This document shows positions 1 to 8,851 of a stretch of 64,000 nt of DNA, one piece after another (positions within the stretch are counted from its first letter, which is position 1; the number at the start of each line of letters is the position of its first letter). The notes under the pieces were generated by a model, which saw only the letters and a list, made by a program, of their open reading frames with translations, was not told where the DNA came from and did not search any database. The DNA is from Saprospiraceae bacterium (lineage in GTDB: Bacteria; Bacteroidota; Bacteroidia; Chitinophagales; Saprospiraceae): the NCBI GenBank assembly GCA_019638455.1, contig JAHBTU010000003.1:124001-188000 (forward strand), read 5' to 3'. Both the position numbers and the translations under genes were made by a program.

Positions 1-170
1 CTGCGCCGGAAGTGCGGCTGTATGCCTTCGACCCCATGCCCGGAGTGCCGAAGCCGCGCATACTGATAGCATGGCTGACTTCGGCAAGCGGAGCGACGCG
101 CACGGTGCAGGTGGGCGAGCAAATGATTTTGGTGACAGAGGTGCCGCAAACTTTTTTCAGAAAATTTTAA
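1..170 (+). CDS. C-terminal end of an unidentified protein (partial)
   Basis: An open frame enters from the left edge (first complete codon at base 3) and closes with TAA at 168-170, giving the last 55 residues of a protein that ends in TFFRKF. I do not recognise a family. It does not look like the C terminus of elongation factor G, which often precedes rpsJ in bacteria. It stops only a few bases before the rpsJ promoter, so it is probably a separate transcription unit. Its function cannot be judged from this fragment. Confidence 0.55.
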   Translation, partial: APEVRLYAFDPMPGVPKPRILIAWLTSASGATRTVQVGEQMILVTEVPQTFFRKF

Positions 171-177
171 AACCTAC

Positions 178-209
178 TTGGTTTTTCAAATGCGGTGTTC
201 TTACCTTTG
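178..209 (+). promoter_or_regulatory. Promoter of the S10 ribosomal operon
   Basis: TTG at 178-180, 21 bases, then TACCTTTG at 202-209. This matches the Bacteroidota sigma-A type promoter (TTG or TTTG near -33, TAnnTTTG near -7). Transcription would start near 216, leaving a leader of about 85 bases before rpsJ. It is the only consensus promoter I found for the whole ribosomal cluster. Confidence 0.7.
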
Positions 210-300
210 CGGGCGCTTTTGAAAAAGGGGTCTCCAAATCTTGTTTGGTTGAACGGGTTTTTCAAGACGCGATTTGAAATTTTAAATTCCTTCAAGGGTA

Positions 301-609
301 ATGAATCAGAAAATTCGCATCAAACTCCGGTCTTACGACTACAATCTGGTGGACAAGTCCACGGAAAAAATCGTGAAGACCGTGCGTGCGAGTGGAGCCG
401 TTGTGACTGGCCCGATTCCGCTGCCTACCGAGAAAGAAGTTTTCACAGTGCTGCGCTCGCCGCATGTGAATAAGAAAGCTCGTGAGCAGTTCCAGTTGCG
501 CACCCACAAGCGCTTGATTGAAATCTACACACCCACCCAGAAAACGGTGGATGCTCTCTCCAAGTTGGAACTGCCGAGCGGTGTTGACATTCAAGTCAAG
601 CTTACCTGA
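301..609 (+). CDS. rpsJ: 30S ribosomal protein S10
   Basis: This 102-aa protein has the normal S10 length and begins [20 protein letters not shown], the typical S10 opening strand. S10 sits in the head of the 30S subunit; in other bacteria it also serves as NusE in transcription antitermination. It is the first gene of the S10-spc-alpha cluster, about 85 bases after the predicted transcription start. There is no Shine-Dalgarno sequence before the ATG, as is normal for Bacteroidota. The next gene, rplC, follows after an unusually long gap of 233 bases. Confidence 0.97.
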   Translation: MNQKIRIKLRSYDYNLVDKSTEKIVKTVRASGAVVTGPIPLPTEKEVFTVLRSPHVNKKAREQFQLRTHKRLIEIYTPTQKTVDALSKLELPSGVDIQVKLT

Positions 610-842
610 GTTAATCTTCGAATTGCTGATATCCGGCTTTTGATTTTAGAACCGCGATTTTGATTCAAAGTGCCAAGCCCAAATGGGGGTAACTGAACAG
701 AATCGGACGCTTACCCGTCAAAGGGAATTTAAGCGTTTTTTTTTCGGTAAAAAAATCTGCGCCGAAACACATTCGACAGGTACGACTCCAAAAATCCGCA
801 ATCGAACAAATCCAATCGTTCAACCATAAAATTCGAGACACA
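610..842. other. rpsJ-rplC spacer, no gene seen
   Basis: This 233-base stretch is longer than any other spacer in the ribosomal cluster. It carries no credible reading frame and no clear self-complementary arms of the type found in the other spacers. It has several A/T runs, including a run of T near 735-744. A leader-type regulatory role is possible, but nothing specific can be recognised. Confidence 0.4.
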
Positions 843-1466
843 GTGAACGGTCTGATTGGCAAAAAAATCGGGATGACCAGCATCTATGACAGCAACGGCA
901 AAAACGTGGCAGTCACCATCATTGAAGCTGGCCCCTGCGTCGTCACGCAAGTGCGCACCGAAGAAAACGACGGTTACGCTGCCCTCCAGTTGGCTTTCGG
1001 CGACCGCAAAACGAAAAACACGCCCAAGCCTCTCATGGGGCATTTCCAAAAAGCGGGTCTTGAAGAGCCGCTTTACAAAGTGAAAGAGTTTCGCAACATG
1101 AGCCTGCCCAAGAACCTCGGCGACGAGGTGACGGTGGCCGATGTGTTTGCGGAAGGCGACAAAGTGGTCGTGACCGGCACCTCCAAAGGCAAAGGCTTCC
1201 AAGGTGTCGTGAAGCGTCACGGCTTCGGCGGTGTGATGCAGCAAACGCACGGTCAGCACAACCGCCTTCGAGCTCCCGGCTCGCTCGGCAACTCTTCCTT
1301 CGCCGCCAAGGTGATGAAAGGGATGCGCATGGCAGGCCAAATGGGGCACGAGCAGGTGAAAGTGCGCAAGCTGCAAATTTTGAAAGTGTTCCCCGACCAG
1401 AACATCCTCCTTATCAAAGGCGCGATTCCGGGTCACAAGGGCGCTTATGTAACAATTGAAAAATAA
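843..1466 (+). CDS. rplC: 50S ribosomal protein L3
   Basis: This 207-aa protein starts [16 protein letters not shown] and contains the L3 signature region [21 protein letters not shown] (the loop reaching toward the peptidyl transferase centre). The start is a GTG at 843; no ATG gives the conserved N terminus, so GTG is well supported. L3 is an early assembly protein that binds domain VI of 23S rRNA. The gene ends 27 bases before rplD. Confidence 0.97.
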   Translation: MNGLIGKKIGMTSIYDSNGKNVAVTIIEAGPCVVTQVRTEENDGYAALQLAFGDRKTKNTPKPLMGHFQKAGLEEPLYKVKEFRNMSLPKNLGDEVTVADVFAEGDKVVVTGTSKGKGFQGVVKRHGFGGVMQQTHGQHNRLRAPGSLGNSSFAAKVMKGMRMAGQMGHEQVKVRKLQILKVFPDQNILLIKGAIPGHKGAYVTIEK

Positions 1467-1493
1467 TTTCTTGACCAATAATTTCCGCAGGAA

Positions 1494-2120
1494 ATGAAAG
1501 TTTCGGTCTATAACATCAAAGGCGAATCCACCGGCAGGTCAGTAGAGCTCCCGGAAGAGATATTCGGCATCGAGCCACACGAGCACAGCGTCTGGCTTGA
1601 TGTGAAACGCTACCTTGCCGCCCAGCGCCAAGGCACCCACAAATCGAAAGAGCGCAGCGAAATCAGCGGCTCCACCCGCAAATTGCACAAGCAAAAAGGC
1701 ACGGGAGGCTCGCGTAAGGGCGACATCAACAACCCTCTCTATCGCGGTGGTGGCCGGGTATTTGGCCCACGTCCACGCAACTACGATATTCGGGTTAACG
1801 CGAAAGTTCGTCGCCTCGCCCGTCGCAGCGCCCTTTCAGCCAAAGCCAAAGCAGGCGGCATCATCGTAGTGGAAGATTTCACTTTTGAGGCTCCCAAGAC
1901 AAAGGATTTCCAAAACATTTTGACCGCCCTCAAAGTGGCCGACAAGAAGCCCCTCACGGTATTGGGCAGCTACGACAAGACGTTGTACCTCTCCTGCCGC
2001 AACATTGAAAAGGCTTCCATAGCACCCGCTTCCGACTTGAACACCTATCAAATCATGCAAGCAGGAGCAGTCGTCATCACTGAAAGCGCGATTGATAAAA
2101 TCAAGGAAAATTGTGCGTAA
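1494..2120 (+). CDS. rplD: 50S ribosomal protein L4
   Basis: This 208-aa protein has the L4 core [20 protein letters not shown], the basic loop that extends into the peptide exit tunnel. In enterobacteria L4 also represses its own operon; whether that occurs here is unknown. It lies between rplC and rplW in the canonical order. The spacer to rplW is one of the self-complementary CGAACAAC-type spacers. Confidence 0.97.
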   Translation: MKVSVYNIKGESTGRSVELPEEIFGIEPHEHSVWLDVKRYLAAQRQGTHKSKERSEISGSTRKLHKQKGTGGSRKGDINNPLYRGGGRVFGPRPRNYDIRVNAKVRRLARRSALSAKAKAGGIIVVEDFTFEAPKTKDFQNILTALKVADKKPLTVLGSYDKTLYLSCRNIEKASIAPASDLNTYQIMQAGAVVITESAIDKIKENCA

Positions 2121-2203
2121 CCACTCGTTGCTCGTTCATCGTTGACCGCCATTAGTTCTTAAGCGGCCAGCGAACAGCGAACAACCAACAACGAACAACA
2201 AAA
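2121..2203 (+). repeat. Self-complementary spacer, CGAACAAC type
   Basis: The left half carries GTTGCTCGTT-like words and the right half carries GCGAACAGCGAACAAC-like words, so the halves can pair as an imperfect hairpin. The A/C-rich, G-poor right arm runs up to the rplW start codon. Related words recur at 6468-6552, 8183-8293, 10584-10663 and 57561-57674. Confidence 0.7.
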
Positions 2204-2503
2204 ATGGCTAAGCAAATTTTGATAAAGCCAGTCATCACGGAAAAGGCGACCAAACTCGCCGACAAGCGCAACACTTATGCGTTCGTGGTGAACAAGGATG
2301 CCAACAAAATCGAAATCCGCAACGCGGTCGAAAAGATGTTCAACGTCTCCGTTGACCGCGTGAACACGGCGATTATGCCGGGCAAGCCCAAATCGCGCAG
2401 CACCAAAACCGCCATCGTGCGCGGCACAAAGTCTTCATACAAAAAGGCTTATGTGACGCTCACTCCGGGCGAAACAATTGACCTCTTTGGCGCAAGCGAA
2501 TAA
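2204..2503 (+). CDS. rplW: 50S ribosomal protein L23
   Basis: This 99-aa protein opens with ILIKPVITEKATKLAD, the L23 signature, and has the usual length. L23 lies at the exit of the ribosomal tunnel and is the docking site for trigger factor and the signal recognition particle in bacteria. The start codon directly follows the A/C-rich arm of the upstream spacer. The gene is 57 bases from rplB. Confidence 0.97.
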   Translation: MAKQILIKPVITEKATKLADKRNTYAFVVNKDANKIEIRNAVEKMFNVSVDRVNTAIMPGKPKSRSTKTAIVRGTKSSYKKAYVTLTPGETIDLFGASE

Positions 2504-2560
2504 AACGGCCTGCGTTCGGCAGATTAAAAACAGACAATAACTTATTGCTACCATATCACG

Positions 2561-3394
2561 ATGGCAGTCAAAAAATTCAATCCGCTTACACCGGGGCTTC
2601 GTTTCCGGGTTGCTGTTTCGAGGGAAGAGCTGACCAAAGGCGCCAAGCCTGAAAAATCGCTCATCGCCCCGAAAAAAAGCACTGGCGGTCGCAACAGCGA
2701 CGGTCGCCGCACCATGCGCTATCGCGGCGGCGGCCACAAGCGTCGCTATCGGATTATTGATTTCAAACGCGACAAAGCAGGCGTGGCCACCGTACAGTCC
2801 ATTCAGTACGACCCGAACCGCAGCGCCTACATCGCGCTCATCCAATACGAAGCCGACGGCGAAAAAAGCTACATCATCGCGCCAAAAGGTGTCGAAGTCG
2901 GCCAAAAAGTCATGTCGGGTCGCGGTGTGGCCCCTGAAAACGGCAACTGCCTCTTCCTATCCGAAGTGCCACTGGGCGCTTTTGTCCACAATGTGGAGCT
3001 GCACCCCGGTCAAGGAGGCTCACTCGTTCGCAGCGCAGGCACAAGCGCCCTGATGATGGGCCGCGAAGAGCGTTACGCCGTCCTGAAAATGCCTTCCGGC
3101 GAAACCCGCCGCATCCTCCTTACCTGCCGTGCCACAATTGGAGTGGTGAGCAACCCCGACCACAGCCTCGAGGTGATGGGCAAAGCGGGTCGTATGCGCT
3201 GGAAAGGCTGGCGCCCACGCAACCGCGCCGTTGCGATGAACCCCGTTGACCACCCCATGGGTGGTGGCGAAGGCCGCGCGTCGGGTGGTCACCCGCGCAG
3301 CCGCAAAGGCCTGAAAGCCAAAGGAATGAAAACACGTTCGCGTACCAAAGCTTCCAACGCGCTTATCATTAACCGCCGGAAGTCAGGAAAATAA
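2561..3394 (+). CDS. rplB: 50S ribosomal protein L2
   Basis: This 277-aa protein has L2 features in order: the [20 protein letters not shown] segment near residues 43-62, the OB and SH3-like core, and the C-terminal region [20 protein letters not shown] that reaches the peptidyl transferase centre, including the conserved histidine of the HPMGGGEG motif. The length is normal. It is followed by rpsS after a 97-base spacer that is partly self-complementary (GTTGATGCG near 3413 with CGCATCAAC near 3473). Confidence 0.97.
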   Translation: MAVKKFNPLTPGLRFRVAVSREELTKGAKPEKSLIAPKKSTGGRNSDGRRTMRYRGGGHKRRYRIIDFKRDKAGVATVQSIQYDPNRSAYIALIQYEADGEKSYIIAPKGVEVGQKVMSGRGVAPENGNCLFLSEVPLGAFVHNVELHPGQGGSLVRSAGTSALMMGREERYAVLKMPSGETRRILLTCRATIGVVSNPDHSLEVMGKAGRMRWKGWRPRNRAVAMNPVDHPMGGGEGRASGGHPRSRKGLKAKGMKTRSRTKASNALIINRRKSGK

Positions 3395-3491
3395 AAGTTG
3401 AGTTGAGGATTTGTTGATGCGACTTCAAAGCACTTCGACAAATCGCCTTCAAGTCAGCCATCAAGTAAATCAACGCATCAACATTCGACAA

Positions 3492-3758
3492 ATGCCGCGT
3501 TCACTTAAAAAAGGCCCTTACGTCCACCACTCATTGCTGGAGAAAGTGGCCAAGTCAAAACAAAGCAACCGCAAGCAGGTGATAAAAACGTGGAGCCGTG
3601 CCTCGATGATTATTCCCGACATGGTCGGCGAAACCATCGCCGTACACAACGGAAAAACATTCGTCCCCGTTTTCGTGACCGAAAACATGGTTGGTCACAA
3701 ACTTGGAGAGTTTTCACCCACGCGCAACTTCCGCGGCCACGCCGGCAACAGGAAGTAA
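3492..3758 (+). CDS. rpsS: 30S ribosomal protein S19
   Basis: This 88-aa protein starts [19 protein letters not shown], the standard S19 N terminus. The same frame is open upstream to 3411, but that segment is spacer sequence with no S19 similarity, so the ATG at 3492 is chosen. The C-terminal [17 protein letters not shown] is typical. S19 binds in the 30S head next to S13. rplV follows after 75 bases. Confidence 0.96.
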   Translation: MPRSLKKGPYVHHSLLEKVAKSKQSNRKQVIKTWSRASMIIPDMVGETIAVHNGKTFVPVFVTENMVGHKLGEFSPTRNFRGHAGNRK

Positions 3759-3833
3759 AAAAGGAGGGAGGGCTTAAACAACCCCACACTCGATATTCAA
3801 CAAGCAATCAACAATTAGCAATAAGCACTCGAA

Positions 3834-4205
3834 ATGGAAGCTGTAGCTAAACTGAGAAACATCCCGATGTCGCCGCGCAAAATGCGCTTGGTGGTGGATA
3901 ACATCCGTGGCCGCAAAGTGGTGGATGCCTTCGGCATATTGAAGCACACTAACAAAGAGGCAGCGGTATGGCTTGAGAAACTCTTGCTCTCGGCAGTCAA
4001 CAACTGGGAGCAAAAGTCCGAACAAGAAGGCGCTGCCGACGACTATGAGCTCTATGTCAAGACCGCTCATGTAGACCCGGGCAGCATCATCTATCGCTTC
4101 CTGCCCGCGCCCCAAGGTCGCGCTTACAAAGTGCGGAAGCGCCGCAACCATGTCACCATCGTGGTAGAAAACCGCGTCGCTCTCGACGGCGAAAACGACG
4201 AGTAA
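3834..4205 (+). CDS. rplV: 50S ribosomal protein L22
   Basis: This 123-aa protein contains the L22 core (MSPRKMRLVVDNIRG near the N terminus) and the C-terminal hairpin region with RFLPAPQGRAYKVRKRRNHV, which lines the exit tunnel. In other bacteria changes in this hairpin affect macrolide response; nothing unusual is seen here. It contains a short acidic insertion, EQKSEQEGAADDYE, around residues 59-74. rpsC follows after 52 bases of A/C-rich spacer. Confidence 0.96.
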   Translation: MEAVAKLRNIPMSPRKMRLVVDNIRGRKVVDAFGILKHTNKEAAVWLEKLLLSAVNNWEQKSEQEGAADDYELYVKTAHVDPGSIIYRFLPAPQGRAYKVRKRRNHVTIVVENRVALDGENDE

Positions 4206-4257
4206 ATAACCATTTGAACAACACACATTCACTCAATCACTCATTCGCACGATATAA

Positions 4258-5175
4258 ATGGGTCAGAAAGCAAATCCGATTGGTAATCGCTTAGGCATCA
4301 TCCGGGGGTGGGACTCCAACTGGTTCGCCGACAAAGACTATGGTCTTAAAGTGGTAGAAGACGAAAAAATTCGCAGCTACCTCCGCGCTCGGCGCCCCAA
4401 AACGGCCTCCAACGACCCGCGTGAGCGCAACAAACCGATGCAAAACGGCATCAGCCGAATCGTTATCGAGCGCACCATGAAGCGCGTTACCGTCACTATC
4501 CATACCAGTCGTCCCGGCATCATCATCGGCAAGGGCGGCAAGGAAGTTGACCTCATCAAGGAAGAGCTCAAAGTGCTCACCGGCAAGGATGTCCAAATCA
4601 ACATCTTTGAAATCCGCAAGCCCGAACTCGACGCCAACATTGTTGGAGAGCAAATCGCCAAACAAATAGAAGCGCGCATCAATTTCCGCCGGGCAGTCAA
4701 AGGTGCCATTCAAGGCTCGATGCGTGCCGGTGCGGAAGGCATAAAAGTTCGCGCAAGCGGGCGTCTTGGCGGGGCGGAAATTGCTCGTACCGAGGAATAC
4801 AAAGAAGGGCGCACACCTCTGCATACTTTCCGTGCCGATATTGACTACGCTTGGGTTGAAGCCCAAACCGTTTACGGAAAAATCGGCATCAAGGTATGGC
4901 TGTTCAAGGGCGAAGTGCTCCAAAAACGCGAGCTGACCCCATTTGCCGCAGCAGAAGGTACAGGCGGCGACCGGCGCGACGACCGTCGTGGCGGCGGCGA
5001 GCGCCGCGAGGGCGGCGGCGGCGAGCGCCGCGACCGTCGGGATGGCGGCGGCGAGCGCCGCGAACGCCGGGAAGGTGGTGGCGAGCGTGGCGAGCGCCGC
5101 GAGGGCGGTGGCAATCGCGGCGGCAATCGCGGCGGCGGCGGCAATCGCGGTGGCGGTGGCGGCGGACGCCGATAA
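4258..5175 (+). CDS. rpsC: 30S ribosomal protein S3 with RGG-rich C-terminal tail
   Basis: Residues 1 to about 230 are a normal S3: [13 protein letters not shown] opening, KH domain with [14 protein letters not shown], and the C-terminal domain with [16 protein letters not shown]3 forms part of the mRNA entry site of the 30S subunit. Unusually, about 70 further residues follow, made almost only of Gly, Arg, Glu and Asp in repeats such as GGGERRE, ending [12 protein letters not shown]. Total length is 305 aa against about 210-250 for most S3. The tail resembles RGG-box RNA-binding tails (inference). rplP follows after 140 bases. Confidence 0.95.
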   Translation: MGQKANPIGNRLGIIRGWDSNWFADKDYGLKVVEDEKIRSYLRARRPKTASNDPRERNKPMQNGISRIVIERTMKRVTVTIHTSRPGIIIGKGGKEVDLIKEELKVLTGKDVQINIFEIRKPELDANIVGEQIAKQIEARINFRRAVKGAIQGSMRAGAEGIKVRASGRLGGAEIARTEEYKEGRTPLHTFRADIDYAWVEAQTVYGKIGIKVWLFKGEVLQKRELTPFAAAEGTGGDRRDDRRGGGERREGGGGERRDRRDGGGERRERREGGGERGERREGGGNRGGNRGGGGNRGGGGGGRR

Positions 5176-5315
5176 AAAAAGTGACCTGACAATTAACGGC
5201 GCGTTTGAATTACCCTTTTTCAAGTTTTCCAAGCATGCCGTACATTTGCAGCCCTTTTCTAAAAAGCGGCTGATAAAAACAAACTTTGATTGAGAGGCTT
5301 TTAAATTGACACACG

Positions 5316-5735
5316 ATGTTACAGCCAAAACGTCAAAAATATCGCAAGCAGCACAAAGGTCGCAATCGCGGCCTGGCACATAAAGGAAGCTCGATTTCCT
5401 TCGGCTCGTTTGCGCTGAAATCTTTGGAATTCAGCCGTCTGACCAGCCGTCAGATTGAATCAGCTCGTGTGGCGCTTACCCGCAACATGAAACGGGAAGG
5501 CAAGGTCTGGATTCGCGTTTTCCCCGACAAACCCATCACCTCCAAACCTGCCGAAGTGCGTATGGGTAAAGGCAAGGGCGCCGTGGACCACTTCGTTTGC
5601 GAAGTGCAACCCGGACGCATACTGTTTGAAGTAGAAGGCGTGAGCCAAGAACTCGCTTACGAATCGCTTCGGCTCGCGGCCCAAAAACTTCCGGTGCTCT
5701 GCAAAGCCGTCACGCGATACGACTACGAAGGATAA
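5316..5735 (+). CDS. rplP: 50S ribosomal protein L16
   Basis: This 139-aa protein starts [21 protein letters not shown] and contains [22 protein letters not shown], both L16 signatures. L16 binds near the A-site finger and completes the peptidyl transferase centre late in assembly. Its length is normal. It is followed by a self-complementary spacer before rpmC. Confidence 0.97.
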   Translation: MLQPKRQKYRKQHKGRNRGLAHKGSSISFGSFALKSLEFSRLTSRQIESARVALTRNMKREGKVWIRVFPDKPITSKPAEVRMGKGKGAVDHFVCEVQPGRILFEVEGVSQELAYESLRLAAQKLPVLCKAVTRYDYEG

Positions 5736-5827
5736 AAACTAGTCTGGTTATTCGGTTATTTGTTGATTTGGTTATCTAATTTTAAATAACCAAATGACCA
5801 GATAACCCAATCAACAATAAAAACACA
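5736..5827 (+). repeat. Self-complementary spacer, AAATAACC/ATCAACAA type
   Basis: ATTTGGTTAT near 5765 pairs with ATAACCAAAT near 5786 across a short loop, with further pairing outside (GGTTATTCGG with CCAGATAACC). The right arm, A/C-rich and nearly G-free, ends just before the rpmC ATG. Confidence 0.75.
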
Positions 5828-6088
5828 ATGGCAAAGGAGAAATTGAATGTTGCTGAAATGTCCGACGCAGACCTGCAAAGCCAATTGGCCAGCTTGGAGC
5901 GCGAATACCAGCAAATGAAATTCGACCACGCGGTCAAAGGGCTCGCCAATCCAATGGAACTTCGTGAAATGCGTCGCGACATCGCCCGCATTCTTACGGA
6001 AGGCCGAAGCCGCGAACTGGCAGCCATGTCGCCAGCCGAGTTGGAAATGCGTTCCAAACTCCGTGCGCGCCGCCGCCGTCAGAAATAA
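5828..6088 (+). CDS. rpmC: 50S ribosomal protein L29
   Basis: This 86-aa protein has the two-helix L29 pattern: MSDADLQSQLASLEREYQQMKFDHAVKGLANPMELREMRRDIARILT. It is a little longer than the usual 60-70 aa, with a basic C-terminal end (RSKLRARRRRQK). L29 sits beside L23 at the tunnel exit. It lies between rplP and rpsQ as in most bacteria. Confidence 0.94.
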   Translation: MAKEKLNVAEMSDADLQSQLASLEREYQQMKFDHAVKGLANPMELREMRRDIARILTEGRSRELAAMSPAELEMRSKLRARRRRQK

Positions 6089-6203
6089 AAAAGAGTTGAA
6101 TGGGTTGGGTTTGTTCGAGCGGTTGAATTGACTTCGGCTTGTGCGAAAATCCAAACAACTTCAACGGATTCAACGAATTCAACAAAAATTGACATCTACA
6201 TAG
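6089..6203 (+). repeat. Self-complementary spacer, TTCAACGGATTCAAC type
   Basis: The left half has GTTGAATGGGTTGGGTTTGTTCGAGCGGTTGAA words; the right half has complementary CAAACAACTTCAACGGATTCAACGAATTCAAC words. The halves can form an imperfect hairpin upstream of rpsQ. Confidence 0.65.
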
Positions 6204-6467
6204 ATGGAAGCAGTATCAAGAAATCTTCGCAAGCAGAAAATAGGCGTGGTGGTTTCCAATAAAATGGACAAAACCATCGCCGTCATGGTGGAGCGTCGCC
6301 TGATGCACCCGCTTTACGGAAAATTCGTGAAGCGCTCCAAGAAATTCTTCGCTCACGACGAAGAAAATACTTGCAATGTCGGCGACACCGTGCGCATCAT
6401 GGAAACCCGCCCGCTCAGCAAAATGAAACGCTGGCGCTTGGTCGAAATCATTGAAAGAGCGAAGTAA
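6204..6467 (+). CDS. rpsQ: 30S ribosomal protein S17
   Basis: This 87-aa protein has the S17 OB-fold signature [21 protein letters not shown] followed by [19 protein letters not shown] and [24 protein letters not shown]17 is a primary 16S rRNA binding protein of the 30S body. Length and order are normal. rplN follows after 85 bases of repetitive spacer. Confidence 0.97.
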   Translation: MEAVSRNLRKQKIGVVVSNKMDKTIAVMVERRLMHPLYGKFVKRSKKFFAHDEENTCNVGDTVRIMETRPLSKMKRWRLVEIIERAK

Positions 6468-6552
6468 ATAATCGTTGTTCGTTGCTCGTTGCTCGTTCTT
6501 CATTACTCAGAACCAACAACCAACAACCAACAACCAACAACCAAACAAAGTC
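6468..6552 (+). repeat. Self-complementary spacer, AACCAACAACC type
   Basis: The left half carries GTTGTTCGTTGCTCGTTGC words; the right half carries five near-perfect AACCAACA/ACCAACAACC units directly before the rplN start. The right arm contains almost no G or T. The repeats put an in-frame extension before rplN that should not be read as coding. Confidence 0.75.
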
Positions 6553-6921
6553 ATGATTCAGCAAGAGACTCGTTTGAATGTGGCCGACAATTCCGGCGCT
6601 AAAGAGGTACTTTGCATTCGCGTATTAGGTCATACCCGCCAGCGTTATGCGGGAGTAGGCGACAAAATTGTCGTGACCGTAAAAGATGCCAGCGCAGGCG
6701 GGGCCATCAAGAAAGGCACCGTGTCAAAGGCCGTCATCGTGCGCACACGAAAGGAAATCCGCCGCAAAGACGGTTCCTACATTCGCTTCGACGACAACGC
6801 CGTCGTGTTGCTCAATGCCGCTGACGAACCGCGCGGCACCCGCATCTTCGGCCCCGTCGCCCGCGAGCTCCGCGACAAAGACTATATGCGTATCGTCTCA
6901 CTCGCGCCCGAAGTTCTTTAA
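6553..6921 (+). CDS. rplN: 50S ribosomal protein L14
   Basis: This 122-aa protein starts [20 protein letters not shown] and has the L14 motif ending [18 protein letters not shown]. The frame is open further upstream, but that part translates the spacer repeats ([10 protein letters not shown]), so the ATG at 6553 is chosen. L14 contacts 30S at bridge B8 and is the target of RsfS-type silencing in other bacteria. rplX follows after 59 bases. Confidence 0.97.
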   Translation: MIQQETRLNVADNSGAKEVLCIRVLGHTRQRYAGVGDKIVVTVKDASAGGAIKKGTVSKAVIVRTRKEIRRKDGSYIRFDDNAVVLLNAADEPRGTRIFGPVARELRDKDYMRIVSLAPEVL

Positions 6922-6980
6922 ACCTTCAATGTGGCCACATTGGCCACATCATCAAATTGCCACATTAGCACATTATCAAA
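6922..6980 (+). repeat. Self-complementary spacer, TGGCCACATT / AGCACATT type
   Basis: The stretch ATGTGGCCA-CAT-TGGCCACAT near 6929-6949 is a perfect 9-bp inverted repeat, followed by CCACATTAGCACATTATC before the rplX ATG. The same GCACATTAGCACATT word appears before rpsK at 14671-14777. Confidence 0.7.
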
Positions 6981-7325
6981 ATGGCAACGAAACATAAAGT
7001 AAAACGCTTTGCACCCAAATTGCACGTCCGCAAGGGCGACACAGTAATGGTGTTGGCTGGCGATGACAAAGGCAAGACCGGGCAAGTGCTCCAGGTTTTC
7101 CCCGATAAAAACCGCGCCATCGTGGAAGGCGTCAATATCGTGAAAAAACACGTCAAAGCCACCCAAAACGAGGCCGGCGGCATCCAAGAAATGGAAGCTA
7201 CCATCCACATATCGAACCTCGCGCTGCTCGACCCCAAAACAGGCGAGCCGACCCGCGTCGGTCGTCGCCAAGAAGATGGTGTAAGCGTTCGCTATTCAAA
7301 GAAAACTGGAAACGTCATTAAGTGA
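6981..7325 (+). CDS. rplX: 50S ribosomal protein L24
   Basis: This 114-aa protein has the KOW motif [35 protein letters not shown] and the following [28 protein letters not shown]24 initiates 50S assembly and lies near the tunnel exit. Its stop codon overlaps the rplE start by one base (TGATG), which suggests translational coupling with rplE. Confidence 0.97.
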   Translation: MATKHKVKRFAPKLHVRKGDTVMVLAGDDKGKTGQVLQVFPDKNRAIVEGVNIVKKHVKATQNEAGGIQEMEATIHISNLALLDPKTGEPTRVGRRQEDGVSVRYSKKTGNVIK

Positions 7326-7876
7326 TGAAATACATACCTCGTCTCAAGACAAAATACCAGAAAGAAGTTGTGCCTGCGCTCATGCAGCAGTTCAACTATA
7401 CCTCCGTCATGCAAGTGCCGCGTTTGACCAAGATATGCGTCAACCAAGGTATCGGCGACGCGACGGGCGATAAAAAAATGGTGGACAACGCTGCCACCGA
7501 GCTGACGACCATCGTCGGTCAAAAAGCAGTGCCAACCAAGGCTCGCACCTCCGTATCGAACTTCAAATTGCGCGAAGGGATGCCGATTGGCGTGCGCGTG
7601 ACGCTGCGTGGCGAACGTATGTACGAGTTCCTCGACCGCCTCATCAATGTGGCCTTGCCCCGTGTGCGCGACTTCCGTGGCGTGAACGACAAATCGTTCG
7701 ACGGGCGCGGCAACTTCACCATGGGCATCACCGAACAAATCATATTCCCTGAAATAGACATTGACAAAGTGTCGAAAATCATGGGCATGGACATCACATT
7801 CGTCACCACCGCCAACACAGATGCCGAGGCTTTTGCCCTGCTGAAGGAAATCGGGATGCCGTTTGTGAAAAAATAA
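7325..7876 (+). CDS. rplE: 50S ribosomal protein L5
   Basis: This 183-aa protein starts [20 protein letters not shown] and contains [18 protein letters not shown] and the [20 protein letters not shown] motif of L5. L5 holds 5S rRNA and contacts P-site tRNA. The start is the ATG within the TGATG overlap with rplX; a GTG three bases upstream is less likely. Length is normal. Confidence 0.97.
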   Translation: MKYIPRLKTKYQKEVVPALMQQFNYTSVMQVPRLTKICVNQGIGDATGDKKMVDNAATELTTIVGQKAVPTKARTSVSNFKLREGMPIGVRVTLRGERMYEFLDRLINVALPRVRDFRGVNDKSFDGRGNFTMGITEQIIFPEIDIDKVSKIMGMDITFVTTANTDAEAFALLKEIGMPFVKK

Positions 7877-7912
7877 CCAAGACTCTCATTTTCAACTCGA
7901 TATAAGAGCACA

Positions 7913-8182
7913 ATGGCAAAGAAATCAGTTATTGCCCGCGAGAAAAAACGTCAGCGTTTGGTTGCAAAATACGCCGAGCTCCGCAAAAAGCTCAAGGAAG
8001 AAGGCAACTACGACGCATTGGACAAACTCCCGCGCAATTCCAACCCCATTCGCTTGCACAACCGCTGCTTGCTCACTGGCCGCCCGAAAGGCTATATGCG
8101 CAAGTTCGGTATATGCCGCGTCAAATTCCGTGAAATGGCCCTTTATGGCAAAATTCCCGGAGTCACGAAAGCCTCGTGGTAA
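7913..8182 (+). CDS. rpsN: 30S ribosomal protein S14, zinc-independent form
   Basis: This 89-aa protein has the long S14 form, with [37 protein letters not shown]. The short zinc form carries a CxxC...CxxC ribbon; here only isolated cysteines (Cys near residues 46 and 61) occur and no CxxC pair, so this is the C-minus type. S14 lies in the 30S head. rpmJ and rpsD in the same cluster are C-minus too. Confidence 0.96.
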   Translation: MAKKSVIAREKKRQRLVAKYAELRKKLKEEGNYDALDKLPRNSNPIRLHNRCLLTGRPKGYMRKFGICRVKFREMALYGKIPGVTKASW

Positions 8183-8293
8183 AATCCGTTGTTCGTTGAC
8201 CGTTGTTCGTTGTTCGTTTGAAAAAAATATGAACAAACAACTGACAACCAGCAACCAACAACTAACAACCAACAACTATCAACTTTTGATAAA
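8183..8293 (+). repeat. Self-complementary spacer, GTTGTTCG / CAACCAACAAC type
   Basis: GTTGTTCGTTGACCGTTGTTCG on the left pairs imperfectly with CAAACAACTGACAACCAGC and CAACCAACAACTAACAACC on the right. The right arm ends just before rpsH. It uses the same word family as the spacers before rplW, rplN, rpmD and atpH. Confidence 0.75.
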
Positions 8294-8704
8294 ATGCACG
8301 TCACCGACCCGATAGCAGACTACTTGACCCGCATCCGCAACGCGCAGATGGCCGGTCATCGCATCGTAGAGATTCCGTCGTCCAAACTAAAGCAGGCGAT
8401 TACGGAGATACTGTACGACCAGGGTTACATACTCAAATATACGTTCGAGGACAAGAATGCCGAGAACAAGCAGGGCCTTATCAAAATTGCACTCAAGTAC
8501 GACCCGCAAACCAAGCAACCAGTCATCCGTGAGCTGGTGCGCGTCAGTCGTCCAGGCTTGCGCAAATTTGCCGGGTCTACCAACATTCCGCGCATCATCA
8601 ATGGCTTGGGCGTTATGATTGTGTCAACCTCCAAGGGGGTGATGACTGACAAAAAAGCACGCGAAATGAACGTCGGCGGCGAATTGCTCTGCTACATCAG
8701 TTGA
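8294..8704 (+). CDS. rpsH: 30S ribosomal protein S8
   Basis: This 136-aa protein starts MHVTDPIADYLTRIRNAQMA and ends with the S8 signature STSKGVMTDKKAREMNVGGELLCYIS. S8 is a primary 16S rRNA binder in the 30S platform; in E. coli it is also the translational repressor of the spc operon. The length is slightly above normal because of an internal segment (FEDKNAENKQGLIK). Confidence 0.97.
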   Translation: MHVTDPIADYLTRIRNAQMAGHRIVEIPSSKLKQAITEILYDQGYILKYTFEDKNAENKQGLIKIALKYDPQTKQPVIRELVRVSRPGLRKFAGSTNIPRIINGLGVMIVSTSKGVMTDKKAREMNVGGELLCYIS

Positions 8705-8851
8705 AGTTGGAGGGATTTAGAATGATTTAGGATGATTTAGAGTATTTAGACCATTGAGTCTTTCTAAATTCCCTAAACTCCCTAAACCCCTCTAAATTCC
8801 CTTAACCCCTCTAAATCATTCTAAATCAGAAATTAAGAACTCATCTGCGAT
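8705..8851 (+). repeat. Self-complementary spacer, CTAAATTCCCTAAAC type
   Basis: The left half has GGATTTAGAATGATTTAGGATGATTTAGAG; the right half has CTAAATTCCCTAAACTCCCTAAACCCCTCTAAATTCCC and CTAAATCATTCTAAATC. The halves are complementary over most of their length, and the unit is roughly 9-14 bases. This is the longest hairpin spacer of the ribosomal cluster and uses a word found nowhere else in the window. Confidence 0.8.

Noticed and set aside
4291..5379. Minus-strand open frame over rpsC
   Set aside because: It is the antisense of the S3 gene; its Ala-rich stretch is only the reverse of the RGG tail repeats.
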